Of a stretch of 13,225 nt of DNA, positions 1 through 6,474 are shown piece after piece. How positions within the stretch are numbered: the first letter of the stretch is position 1; each line of letters begins with the position of its first letter. Below the pieces are notes generated by a model that made no database searches, was not told where the DNA came from, and saw nothing but the letters and a program-made list of their open reading frames with translations. Origin of the DNA: an uncultured Desulfohalobiaceae bacterium (GTDB lineage Bacteria > Desulfobacterota > Desulfovibrionia > Desulfovibrionales > Desulfonatronovibrionaceae); NCBI GenBank assembly GCA_913055195.1, contig CAJXJU010000005.1, positions 1 through 13,225 of the forward strand. The letters are read 5' to 3'. The translations under genes and the position numbers were made by a program.

Positions 1-75
1 AATTTCCCATAATCCCCTATTTGTTTCATCTCAATATTAATCCTATGCTTTTTAAAAGTTAAAAAAATAGAGATA

Positions 76-1296
76 TTATAATTTTACTTTTTCAATTTTT
101 TCATCAAACTTTACAATATCACCATCAATCATAAATGTAATTCTATATTTGTCCATGTTTTTCCTTACCCATTCGTCCTTTTCTTTCCAATCCTTAAATG
201 TATCGTTGGTTATTACATAACTGTTATATTCCCTTACAAATTTAAGTATAAAGTCATCCGCATCCCGTTTTGAAGGAGCATCATTTAGAATTTTTTCTTC
301 CATAAGTTTATCCAATACATCAACATCTTCTACAATATGCTTTAATGAAGCATCAGTTATAACCAATATATCAGAATACCCCATTTCTTTAAGTTTATTA
401 ATTACCAATTCAATGTTTTTTGCGAAAGGTTTATCTCCTGTTTCTTTCGACCCATTATTCCATGCTACATTACTTCCATCTATGATAATTTTTTTAAATT
501 TAGGGGATATTCTTTCAAAAACCTCTCCATCTTCGTCATAATATCCTATATGCTTTATTTTAGATGAGTTTGAAAGATATTTTTTTAAGTCATCTTTATT
601 ATTAAATTTTATTCCATTCTTTATATAATTTCTATATTTTTCCAATTCATCTTTCCACATATTCCAAATTTTTTCTGCGGATAATTTTTTGCCATGTTCG
701 AAATTAAGCAATATTTTAAATAGAATTGCTTCTTCTATTGTGTCTAATTCATATTCTTTTTTAATATCTAATATCTTTCCTAATCTCCTTTTAAATTTAT
801 CATACTCATCTTTACTTCTAAGTCCAAATTTCATCGCCTCTTCATATTCTTTTGGATTATCGAAACCCATTTCTTTGGCATCCCCATAAGTTTCTTTATC
901 TGAAAATCCTTTCTTCATGGCATCTCTATATTCTTCTGCATTTAAAAATCCTTTTGAAATAGCATCTTCGAACTCTTTGAAATCCTTAAATCCCTTTTTC
1001 TTAGCATAATAATATACATCCCTATCTGATTTAATGTATGTTTCCCTATCATCGTCATGAATATAATATTTACGTGGTGATGATGAAAAAATACCATAAT
1101 CTTCATAACATAAATATTTCTTAATCTTTTCAAAAGACCATTTAAATCCTAATTCTATGGCTTCTAAATAGTCATTTTTACTATAATAACCCATTTCTGT
1201 TATCTTTTTGTATTCATTGTAATCAACAAACTCTCCTGCCATTGCTTTATAATATGTTTTACCATCAGGAAAACCCTTTGGGCATCCATCATACAT
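76..1296 (-). CDS. NYN (Regnase/Zc3h12a-like) ribonuclease with tandem 14-residue repeats, probably 5'-truncated
   Basis: The C-terminal domain (about residues 266-395) reads as a PIN-like NYN ribonuclease of the Zc3h12a/Regnase type. It has IIIDGSNVAW (270-279, Asp273), an acidic pair in RDADDF (Asp347/Asp348) and ITNDTFKDW (Asp365), matching the metal-binding aspartates of Regnase-1. The predicted activity is Mg-dependent RNA cleavage in the cytoplasm; the substrate is unknown. Residues 101-170 hold five perfect-length 14-residue repeats (consensus xGFxDxxEYxDAMK), and residues 7-62 hold about four more degenerate units. A helical Lys/Glu-rich linker (about 171-260) separates the two parts. 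The first ATG has no ribosome site, and the frame with one more repeat-like unit continues upstream, so 1296 is probably internal. The gene is far more AT-rich than the genes at the right end of the window. A T-run follows the stop on the minus strand. The family call is confident; host and role are not. Confidence 0.8.
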   Translation of the reverse strand: MYDGCPKGFPDGKTYYKAMAGEFVDYNEYKKITEMGYYSKNDYLEAIELGFKWSFEKIKKYLCYEDYGIFSSSPRKYYIHDDDRETYIKSDRDVYYYAKKKGFKDFKEFEDAISKGFLNAEEYRDAMKKGFSDKETYGDAKEMGFDNPKEYEEAMKFGLRSKDEYDKFKRRLGKILDIKKEYELDTIEEAILFKILLNFEHGKKLSAEKIWNMWKDELEKYRNYIKNGIKFNNKDDLKKYLSNSSKIKHIGYYDEDGEVFERISPKFKKIIIDGSNVAWNNGSKETGDKPFAKNIELVINKLKEMGYSDILVITDASLKHIVEDVDVLDKLMEEKILNDAPSKRDADDFILKFVREYNSYVITNDTFKDWKEKDEWVRKNMDKYRITFMIDGDIVKFDEKIEKVKL

Positions 1297-1398
1297 ATCA
1301 TAAAGGTTTTTGTAACCATTCCCATTAATTTTATAACCTATGCCATTGTTATCAAAAAATAAAAAATATTCATATAAACCATAAATATGTGGATAGTT
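1297..1398 (-). other. Open in-frame upstream extension of the NYN gene, without a start codon, ending at a suspected breakpoint
   Basis: Reading the NYN frame upstream from the ATG at 1296 gives about 34 sense codons before a stop at 1399-1401, with no ATG, GTG or TTG among them. The 14 residues just before the repeat at residue 7 read NGYKNLYDMYDGCP. They fit the protein's repeat pattern (G, aromatic, K, D/N, then D/E and a small residue) in exact register. This suggests real coding sequence cut off at the point where the divergent amidase frame begins. The amidase frame is likewise open upstream to 1329 without an ATG. Confidence 0.5.
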
Positions 1399-2300
1399 TT
1401 ACTCTGGGATATTATCAACCAGCACATCCAAGGCTTGTCATTAATATCAATAAACATCCTGAAAATATTAATGTTTTTGCATTAAACAGCCCCTATAGAA
1501 TTGTAATGGACTTTATGTTTCAACAAGCAAAAAATCATGGTAAACCTCATAATGTTTTCTTCAAACGGCCAAAATTACAATTAACAACTAATAATATTTT
1601 TGAACAATTAGGACTTTCGATTCATACAATTATGATTGATCCTGGTCATGGAGGACATGATCCTGGTGCAAAATATCATGGTATAATGGAAAAGGACATT
1701 AATTTAAAAATGGCTCGCATTCTGGGATACATTCTTTCTAAACATGGTTTTAATGTTCTTTATACGAGAACAAAAGACAAATATTTAACATTACAGGAGC
1801 GTACTCAAATGGCAAATTTATTACATGCTGATCTTTTTATTTCTATCCATTGTAATGCCAATCCAAAAAGATATATTAATGGGCTTGAAATATATTATCT
1901 TAATTTTACCAAAAACAAAGAAGCAATCAGGATTGCTGCCAGAGAAAATGCATCTGTTAATAAAAAAATCAGTGATCTCCGGTTTATTCTGGCGGATCTC
2001 TTAATCAATTCAAAAATTAATGAATCTGCAGATTTTGCCAGAATTTTAAATACATCTCTTAAAAATTATTTGCGAAGGCACTATCCTGGATTCCGTAATA
2101 ATGGTGTGAAAAAGGCGCCTTTCTATGTCCTTCTGGGGACTCAAATGCCCTCAATCCTGATAGAATTGGCTTATCTTTCCAATTCTAAGGATCGACATTT
2201 ACTTACTAATCCAAACTTTCTTTCCAGAATAGCCTATGGCATTTTAAAAGGAATTCAAAACTATCAAAAACAAATCCAGATCTACGCATGGAAAGAATAG
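1389..2300 (+). CDS. N-acetylmuramoyl-L-alanine amidase (Amidase_3, AmiC-type) with partial AMIN domain
   Basis: A zinc amidase that cleaves the bond between MurNAc and the stem peptide L-alanine of peptidoglycan in the periplasm. The catalytic domain (about residues 79-292) has the zinc ligands His87 in MIDPGHGG, Glu101 in IMEKDIN and His154 in FISIHCNA. The catalytic Glu259 lies in PSILIELAYLSN. Residues 1-42 resemble an AMIN envelope-targeting domain ending in SPYRIVMDF. The only available start is GTG at 1389, with no Shine-Dalgarno sequence and no signal peptide, although the enzyme should be exported. The AMIN domain appears to begin at residue 1. I therefore infer that the true N-terminus is missing, cut at the junction with the NYN gene. 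The 3' end overlaps the PAP2 start by 13 bases. The first half is rather AT-rich (25-35% GC in sampled lines). Confidence 0.87.
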   Translation: MDSFTLGYYQPAHPRLVININKHPENINVFALNSPYRIVMDFMFQQAKNHGKPHNVFFKRPKLQLTTNNIFEQLGLSIHTIMIDPGHGGHDPGAKYHGIMEKDINLKMARILGYILSKHGFNVLYTRTKDKYLTLQERTQMANLLHADLFISIHCNANPKRYINGLEIYYLNFTKNKEAIRIAARENASVNKKISDLRFILADLLINSKINESADFARILNTSLKNYLRRHYPGFRNNGVKKAPFYVLLGTQMPSILIELAYLSNSKDRHLLTNPNFLSRIAYGILKGIQNYQKQIQIYAWKE

Positions 2301-3064
2301 ATACAACACGCAACCGGATTAACAAAAAGCTGAACGATAATGTTTCACCAGCCACTGACACTGGCGGATGCACCCGATGCAACCACGGTGCATCCGCCTT
2401 TTTAAGCTTAACTTACATCCAATCATTTATCATAACCAGCATACCCTTCTGGACACTTATTTTCTGTCTCTATTTTTTGCTGGGTTCTGAGGAGAAAATT
2501 TATCTCTTTTTTGCTGATTTTCGCCCGGATCACCCGCGATTAACTACTTTTTTTACTCTTTTTACTGATTGGGGAAACGCCTTTTTTTACTCAGTCTATT
2601 CTACCCTCCTTATCCGGGGAATAGTTAAAAAAGATAAAAACTTAATCTGGCTTTGCTCCTATTATATCCTGTTTCAACTGATAATCTCTTTCTTTGTGGT
2701 CCGTGTACTAAAGATCACGATTGGCAGGCCAAGGCCAGACATGGGAGACCAATTTCATCCCCTGTCACTCCAAAACAGATTCAATTCCCTGCCTTCAGGC
2801 CACACCGCGGAGATTTTCGGGGCCATCCTCCCTCTCTCATTAGCGATAGATACGACAGGACAACGTAAAAAATTATTTATTAATCTTATTCTGGGATGTT
2901 ATGGAATGCTTCTGGCCTTTTCTCGGGTCTATCTGGGTAAACATCATCCTTCGGATCTGCTCCTGGGCTATCTGCTTGGCTCATTAAGCGGGTTTTTAAC
3001 TTTTACATTCTGGCAAAGAAAAAAAAGAAAACATAGAAAGGTAATTCAATATGAACATAAATAA
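2288..3064 (+). CDS. PAP2-family membrane phosphatase (lipid phosphatase, LpxE/PgpB-like)
   Basis: An integral membrane acid phosphatase of the PAP2 superfamily, likely to dephosphorylate a lipid such as undecaprenyl diphosphate, phosphatidylglycerophosphate or lipid A. All three motifs are intact: K142 with RP149-150 (KX6RP), PSGH at 169-172, and SR212-213 with His219 and Asp223 (SRX5HX3D). About five to six hydrophobic segments are visible, the first at about residues 46-66, and the C-terminus is very basic. The start overlaps the amidase stop (ATGGAAAGAATAG), suggesting coupling. However, residues 26-39 are encoded by a perfect hairpin with a T-run, so the N-terminal 40 residues may not be native. 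No ATG, GTG or TTG lies between that hairpin and the first membrane segment; the next is a TTG at 2477. The last 14 bases overlap the arnT-like gene, and its neighbour suggests lipid A or carrier-lipid work. Confidence 0.85.
   Translation: MERIDTTRNRINKKLNDNVSPATDTGGCTRCNHGASAFLSLTYIQSFIITSIPFWTLIFCLYFLLGSEEKIYLFFADFRPDHPRLTTFFTLFTDWGNAFFYSVYSTLLIRGIVKKDKNLIWLCSYYILFQLIISFFVVRVLKITIGRPRPDMGDQFHPLSLQNRFNSLPSGHTAEIFGAILPLSLAIDTTGQRKKLFINLILGCYGMLLAFSRVYLGKHHPSDLLLGYLLGSLSGFLTFTFWQRKKRKHRKVIQYEHK
2363..2403 (+). terminator. Perfect 12-bp hairpin with T5 tail, inside the 5' part of the PAP2 frame
   Basis: GGCGGATGCACC (2363-2374) and GGTGCATCCGCC (2387-2398) are perfect inverted repeats around a 12-base loop, followed by five Ts. 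The position, 63 bases after the amidase stop, is where a Rho-independent terminator would sit. The PAP2 reading frame nevertheless runs through it uninterrupted. A competing inner hairpin (GATGCA 2376-2381 with TGCATC 2389-2394) is also possible. It may be a genuine terminator, an attenuator, or an inserted palindrome. Confidence 0.6.
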
Positions 3065-4736
3065 TTATTGCCAAACATTATGGACATGGATGCAAAGACA
3101 CCCTTATATCTCTTTAGCCATTATTCTTGGACTTCAGACAGCTTTTACGCTAACTACCAGAAATTTATGGTATTCTGACGAAATTCGTTATGCCAATGTA
3201 TTTGAACACTTAATTAATGCCAAAAAGTGGCTGGTTTTATATCTAAACGGTCAACCATATCCTGACAAACCGCCCTTATATTTCTGGTTTATCTACCTGG
3301 TAAAGGTTTGTACCCCACTTACACCACCTGCCCTTTTCCTTTTTTGTACAACCATTTCTGCCTACATCTATCTGATAGCCACTTACCACCTTGGACTTAT
3401 TACCATAAAAGACCAAAATATTTCCTTTCTGTCCTGTGTTGTTCTTTTAACCAATTTGTATTTCATGGGAGTTACACATTATTTTCGCATGGACCTTTTC
3501 TTTGCTTCACTAATTATTTTCAGCCATATATATTTTTACAAATATTATCTTATCCAAAAAAACAAATACCTTCATATCGCTTTTATATTATCAGCCCTGG
3601 CAGTTTTGACAAAAGGGCCACTTGGGCTGGCCTTCCCTTTAATATCTTTTTTTATCTTTTTAACTTTACAAAAAAAATTAAATTTAATCTGGCAAAAAGA
3701 ATTTTTAAAATCATTTAGTCTCTGTATCACACTTCTTTTATTATGGGTAATAGGAGCCTATATTGTCGAGGGTGAAAAATTCCTGCATAACATCTTTTAT
3801 GACCAGATTTATCGCCGGGCGGTAAATACCTGGCATCATCCCCAGCCCTTTTATCACTATCTTCTGACACTGCCTCTTGCCTGGCTGCCGTGGACAATAG
3901 TTTTGCTGGTTCAATGTTCAAGGTTCAATGTTCAACGTTTTTTTAAACTTAACTGTAGTACAGGGCTTTCAGACACACAAAATGGGCTAAAATTTTTGCT
4001 GATCTATTTCTTTGCAGGCTTTATTCTGTTATCCTGTATCAGCATCAAAATCGTTATCTACCTGTTACCCATTTTTGCACCTCTAGCCATTTTAACGGCC
4101 AGCATAATTCAAAAATTATTGCCAGTCATCCAACAACATGAAACACCAGAGGTCGAATCTAAAAATAGCGAAAGCGGCGTAAGCGGCGTGAGTGTTGGAC
4201 TGGCCTTCTTTTTTGCCCTTCTTGCTATTACTTTACCTTTTGCCAATTTTTTCCATCCCTGGCCCATTAAAATAAAAGGCCATTTTCTGGCCGCGTTAGT
4301 CTGTCTTGGCCTGGCCATCATCCTTTTCAAGCTTAGAAAAAAAGACTTCTGCCAGACCCTTATGACCATGCTGGTCGGCATTACCCTTTTAATCAATATT
4401 CTGGGAATTTTTACGGCTCCTTCCCTGGATGCAGTTATGAGTCCGCGGGCACAGGCTGAAAAAATGGCTGGCTACATCCAGAAGGGCTTTACTCCTGTTG
4501 CCTATAAGATTTATTCCGGGACATACACCTACTATGCTGGACAAAACATCCTTGAAACCAGAGACCTGGCCATGATCGGTCAAAAAGTCAAAAGCGGAGA
4601 AAAGATTGTCCTGGCTATCCGTAAAAAAGACTGGGACAGATGGCGTGAGCGGCCTGAAAATTTAAAAATAGTGGATAAACAATGGATTGTGGACAGAATA
4701 TATTATCTTGTTGTTACCCTCCAATCGACGACATAA
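3051..4736 (+). CDS. ArnT-like lipid-linked sugar glycosyltransferase (GT83 / PMT_2 superfamily)
   Basis: A multi-pass inner-membrane glycosyltransferase that takes a polyprenyl-phosphate sugar and transfers it in the periplasm, in the manner of ArnT acting on lipid A. The N-terminal hallmark is present: an acidic pair Asp43-Glu44 in WYSDEIRYA, then LNGQPYPDKPPLYFW (about 65-79). This is followed by HYFRMDLFF, the conserved LAVLTKGPLGLAFP, and HPQPFYHYLLTLPLAWLPW. Ten or more hydrophobic segments and a soluble C-terminal tail of about 100 residues bring it to 561 aa, close to the family's usual 550. The ATG at 3051 has AAAGG about 9 bases upstream and overlaps the PAP2 stop, so the two are probably translationally coupled. 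No arnA/B/C/D genes are visible, so the sugar is unknown. A 14-bp tandem repeat (3908-3935) lies in a loop-coding part. The 3' end overlaps moaA tail to tail by 23 bp. Confidence 0.85.
   Translation: MNINNYCQTLWTWMQRHPYISLAIILGLQTAFTLTTRNLWYSDEIRYANVFEHLINAKKWLVLYLNGQPYPDKPPLYFWFIYLVKVCTPLTPPALFLFCTTISAYIYLIATYHLGLITIKDQNISFLSCVVLLTNLYFMGVTHYFRMDLFFASLIIFSHIYFYKYYLIQKNKYLHIAFILSALAVLTKGPLGLAFPLISFFIFLTLQKKLNLIWQKEFLKSFSLCITLLLLWVIGAYIVEGEKFLHNIFYDQIYRRAVNTWHHPQPFYHYLLTLPLAWLPWTIVLLVQCSRFNVQRFFKLNCSTGLSDTQNGLKFLLIYFFAGFILLSCISIKIVIYLLPIFAPLAILTASIIQKLLPVIQQHETPEVESKNSESGVSGVSVGLAFFFALLAITLPFANFFHPWPIKIKGHFLAALVCLGLAIILFKLRKKDFCQTLMTMLVGITLLINILGIFTAPSLDAVMSPRAQAEKMAGYIQKGFTPVAYKIYSGTYTYYAGQNILETRDLAMIGQKVKSGEKIVLAIRKKDWDRWRERPENLKIVDKQWIVDRIYYLVVTLQSTT
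3908..3935 (+). repeat. Perfect 14-bp tandem duplication inside the arnT-like gene
   Basis: The unit GGTTCAATGTTCAA occurs twice with no gap, followed by a partial third unit start. It encodes the odd loop VQCSRFNVQRF between membrane segments. Because 14 is not a multiple of 3, the two copies are read in different frames. This GTTCAATGTTCAA style of simple repeat is of a kind usually seen between genes, so it may be a repeat that invaded a tolerant loop. Confidence 0.8.
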
Positions 4737-5727
4737 CCCTCTGGCAGACACTTTGTCTGTTTTTTTCTCTGGACAATAAATTGTAGCCAAGGGGCTTTTT
4801 TCGGCCAGCGCGTTCCATTACCTTTTTTAACTGAACAGGCCCCAATTTTGGGGAACGAAGTAAAGGGAGCAAACGGTATTCTTTATCTGAAAACAGGCAG
4901 GCTCTAAGCTTTCCATCAGGCGTAATCCTTAAACGATTACACCTGTCGCAAAAATGATCGCTTAAGGGAGAAATAACGCCCAATCTGCCCTGACCTTCCT
5001 TGAGGTCAAAAATTCTGGCTGGACCACTGGTGCTCCCTGGCGAGCACTTTGAAGTCTTAAAGTTAACAGGTTCTAAGGGGGTAATCTTTTCTACTGCCCT
5101 TATAATCTCTTTTGCTGGCCAATAGAAATCCCTGTTCCACATGGTCCTGCCTCCAATGGGCATAAACTCAATAAAGCGTATATCAACCGGATGAGTTAGA
5201 GCAAACTGGACAAAATCCTCCAGCTCATTGTCATTAACCCCCTTTAACGCCACAATATTAATCTTCACACGAATGTTTTCCTCCAGACAACGATCAATAC
5301 CAGCGCGCACCTGATGATAAAAATCACGTCCGGTGATTTCCTGAAATTTTTCCGGCTTTAACGTATCCAGTGAAATATTAATGCAATTTATACCCATATC
5401 CTTTAAAGCCAAAACTTTATTCGTAATTAAGGTGCCGTTGGTGGTAACACGCAGGTCAAGAAAGGGAAATTTATGACGCAACCTTGCTAAAAAATAAAGA
5501 AAATCCCGGCGTACAAAAGGCTCCCCTCCGGTCAAACGTACCTTTTGTATCCCCAGCTCTATACCAGCCTGAATAATTTTAAACATTTCTTCATAAGTTA
5601 AAATATTCTGATGAGGAATAAATTTTAAATATTTGCAACTGCGACAATAAAAGCAGCGTAAATTACACCGGTCAGTCACGCTTAAACGCAAATAACTTAC
5701 CCCACGACCATATTGATCAGTAATCAT
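4714..5727 (-). CDS. moaA: GTP 3',8-cyclase MoaA (molybdenum cofactor biosynthesis, radical SAM)
   Basis: Converts GTP to (8S)-3',8-cyclo-7,8-dihydroguanosine 5'-triphosphate, the first step of molybdenum cofactor synthesis, in the cytoplasm. The radical SAM cluster motif CNLRCFYC (Cys21, 25, 28) is followed by LTGGEP (about 65-70, SAM binding). The second 4Fe-4S cluster motif has Cys260, Cys263 and Cys277 (CDRC then RACLF). The C-terminus is the family's Gly-Gly tail (MSSIGG). The length, 337 aa, is normal. I chose the ATG at 5727 because AGGAG lies six bases upstream and the protein then starts MITDQYGRGVSYLRLSVTDRCN, as in the family. The frame extends 20 codons further upstream, but those overlap an inverted-repeat element. 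Other moa genes are not in the window. The 3' end overlaps the arnT-like gene by 23 bp and carries that gene's terminator. Confidence 0.96.
   Translation of the reverse strand: MITDQYGRGVSYLRLSVTDRCNLRCFYCRSCKYLKFIPHQNILTYEEMFKIIQAGIELGIQKVRLTGGEPFVRRDFLYFLARLRHKFPFLDLRVTTNGTLITNKVLALKDMGINCINISLDTLKPEKFQEITGRDFYHQVRAGIDRCLEENIRVKINIVALKGVNDNELEDFVQFALTHPVDIRFIEFMPIGGRTMWNRDFYWPAKEIIRAVEKITPLEPVNFKTSKCSPGSTSGPARIFDLKEGQGRLGVISPLSDHFCDRCNRLRITPDGKLRACLFSDKEYRLLPLLRSPKLGPVQLKKVMERAGRKKPLGYNLLSREKNRQSVCQRVMSSIGG
4745..4766 (+). terminator. Rho-independent terminator of the amidase-PAP2-arnT operon, embedded in moaA coding sequence
   Basis: CAGACA (4745-4750), a three-base loop CTT, TGTCTG (4754-4759) and then seven Ts lie eight bases after the arnT stop on the plus strand. 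On the minus strand the same bases encode residues near the moaA C-terminus (QSVCQ), so the terminator is carried within the coding sequence of the convergent gene. Confidence 0.7.
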
Positions 5728-5758
5728 ACTGTTCTCCTGTAACCATCTCCAATGAAAG

Positions 5759-5906
5759 AGTCGCCTGCAAAAAGTCGAAACTCGCAAATTACAGTTAGCG
5801 GGGACAGGCGAACGGGTAATGATTTCAAATGGTTACAATCGTCACAACGCTCGCTGCCGCTGTTCCCCTGTCCCCGCACGGAAAAATTTACTTTTTGTAG
5901 GCGACT
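5759..5906. repeat. 148-bp nested inverted-repeat element (MITE- or REP-like)
   Basis: The outer arms AGTCGCCTGCAAAAAGT (5759-5775) and ACTTTTTGTAGGCGACT (5890-5906) are complementary over 17 bases with one G/T position. The inner arms GCGGGGACAGGCGAAC (5798-5813) and GTTCCCCTGTCCCCGC (5862-5877) are complementary over 16 bases with one mismatch. The 48-base centre is not coding. The GGGGACAGG / CCTGTCCCC ends look like palindromes mobilised by REP-associated (Y1) transposases, but no transposase is present here. The left arm lies just upstream of the moaA start. Most of the gene-free stretch from 5728 to 6115 is this element plus an AT-rich tract. Confidence 0.65.
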
Positions 5907-6014
5907 CCTTTAGAATAATCTCAAAAAATTACTGCATTTAAGGTTATAAAAGTTTGAGGCATAGTTCAACCTGAATTAAATGATTTTTAAAAAATCCGTC
6001 AAAAGAAAAAATTA

Positions 6015-6043
6015 TTGCATTGGCTTTAAAATCGGCTTATAGT
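6015..6043 (+). promoter_or_regulatory. Candidate sigma70-type promoter for the micropeptide and tRNA-Arg
   Basis: TTGCAT (6015-6020) and TATAGT (6038-6043) are separated by 17 bases, with an AT-rich tract upstream (5907-6014). The -10 is close to consensus and the -35 only partial. The position, about 75 bases before the micropeptide start, fits a transcript covering the micropeptide, the tRNA and the terminator at 6305-6340. I see nothing else in 5907-6014. Confidence 0.4.
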
Positions 6044-6115
6044 CAAATGGTTGCTGAACCTGGTCGAAGCATGAATAGTTAAAATGATCAAAAATTTTAA
6101 ATCAAGGGGGACAAT

Positions 6116-6214
6116 ATGTTTGCGGGAGTCTGCTTATTAATGGGGCTTACTGTTGTGGGCATTATCATCACATATTTCCATATCGAACATGGCCCGGACA
6201 GTGAAGAAGGCTAA
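6116..6214 (+). CDS. 32-residue single-transmembrane micropeptide, function unknown
   Basis: A tiny open frame with a strong ribosome site (AAGGGGG, 6104-6110, five bases before the ATG) and a TAA stop at 6212-6214. The peptide has one hydrophobic segment (about residues 2-21, including GLTVVGIIITYF) and a short polar, mostly acidic tail (HIEHGPDSEEG). This is the layout of small accessory subunits of membrane complexes, but I do not recognise the family. It ends only five bases before the tRNA-Arg gene and shares its candidate promoter, so it may be co-transcribed with the tRNA. The ribosome site and amino-acid pattern make chance less likely, though conservation cannot be judged here. Confidence 0.55.
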   Translation: MFAGVCLLMGLTVVGIIITYFHIEHGPDSEEG

Positions 6215-6219
6215 AGTTT

Positions 6220-6296
<77 letters not shown>

Positions 6297-6304
6297 GAAA
6301 TTTC

Positions 6305-6340
6305 AAAGGGGTTATAGCCATCGGGCTGTAACCCCTTTTT
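6305..6340 (+). terminator. Rho-independent terminator after tRNA-Arg
   Basis: GGGGTTATAGCC (6308-6319) and GGCTGTAACCCC (6324-6335) pair over 12 bases with one G-T, around the loop ATCG. AAA precedes the stem and five Ts follow (6336-6340). It starts nine bases after the tRNA and should end that transcript. Confidence 0.92.
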
Positions 6341-6425
6341 ATTGACGCTTGCCTCTTTAATAAAAGAAGAATCAGGCGCGCCCCTTAAGCCAATCAGAAG
6401 TCAACGAATCACGAAAAATTAACAC

Positions 6426-6454
6426 TTGCCAGAAGCAATCTTTTTTCTTAAATA
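6426..6454 (+). promoter_or_regulatory. Possible promoter for rpsB-tsf
   Basis: TTGCCA (6426-6431), 17 bases, then TAAATA (6449-6454). It lies between the tRNA terminator and the structured rpsB leader, where a promoter is expected. The match to sigma70 elements is only moderate, and a start site shifted by a base is equally possible. Confidence 0.35.
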
Positions 6455-6474
6455 GAGACGTTTTTAAAGTCACA

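Noticed and set aside
1-29. A possible minus-strand gene start at 29 running off the left edge (MKQIGDYGK)
   Set aside because: Only nine codons are visible and the nearest ribosome-like AGGA is too far, so it cannot be supported.
662-998. The 42-base periodicity in the NYN gene as a CRISPR or DNA satellite
   Set aside because: The repetition is at the protein level (14 residues) with divergent codons, so it is a protein repeat and not a DNA repeat array.
5728-5787. A 20-codon N-terminal extension of moaA (start at 5787)
   Set aside because: It overlaps the left arm of the inverted-repeat element, and the ATG at 5727 has AGGAG at good spacing and the family-typical start.
5953-5982. A second promoter (TTGAGG with TAAATG) upstream of the micropeptide
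   Set aside because: Weak matches in a very AT-rich tract where such hits are expected by chance.
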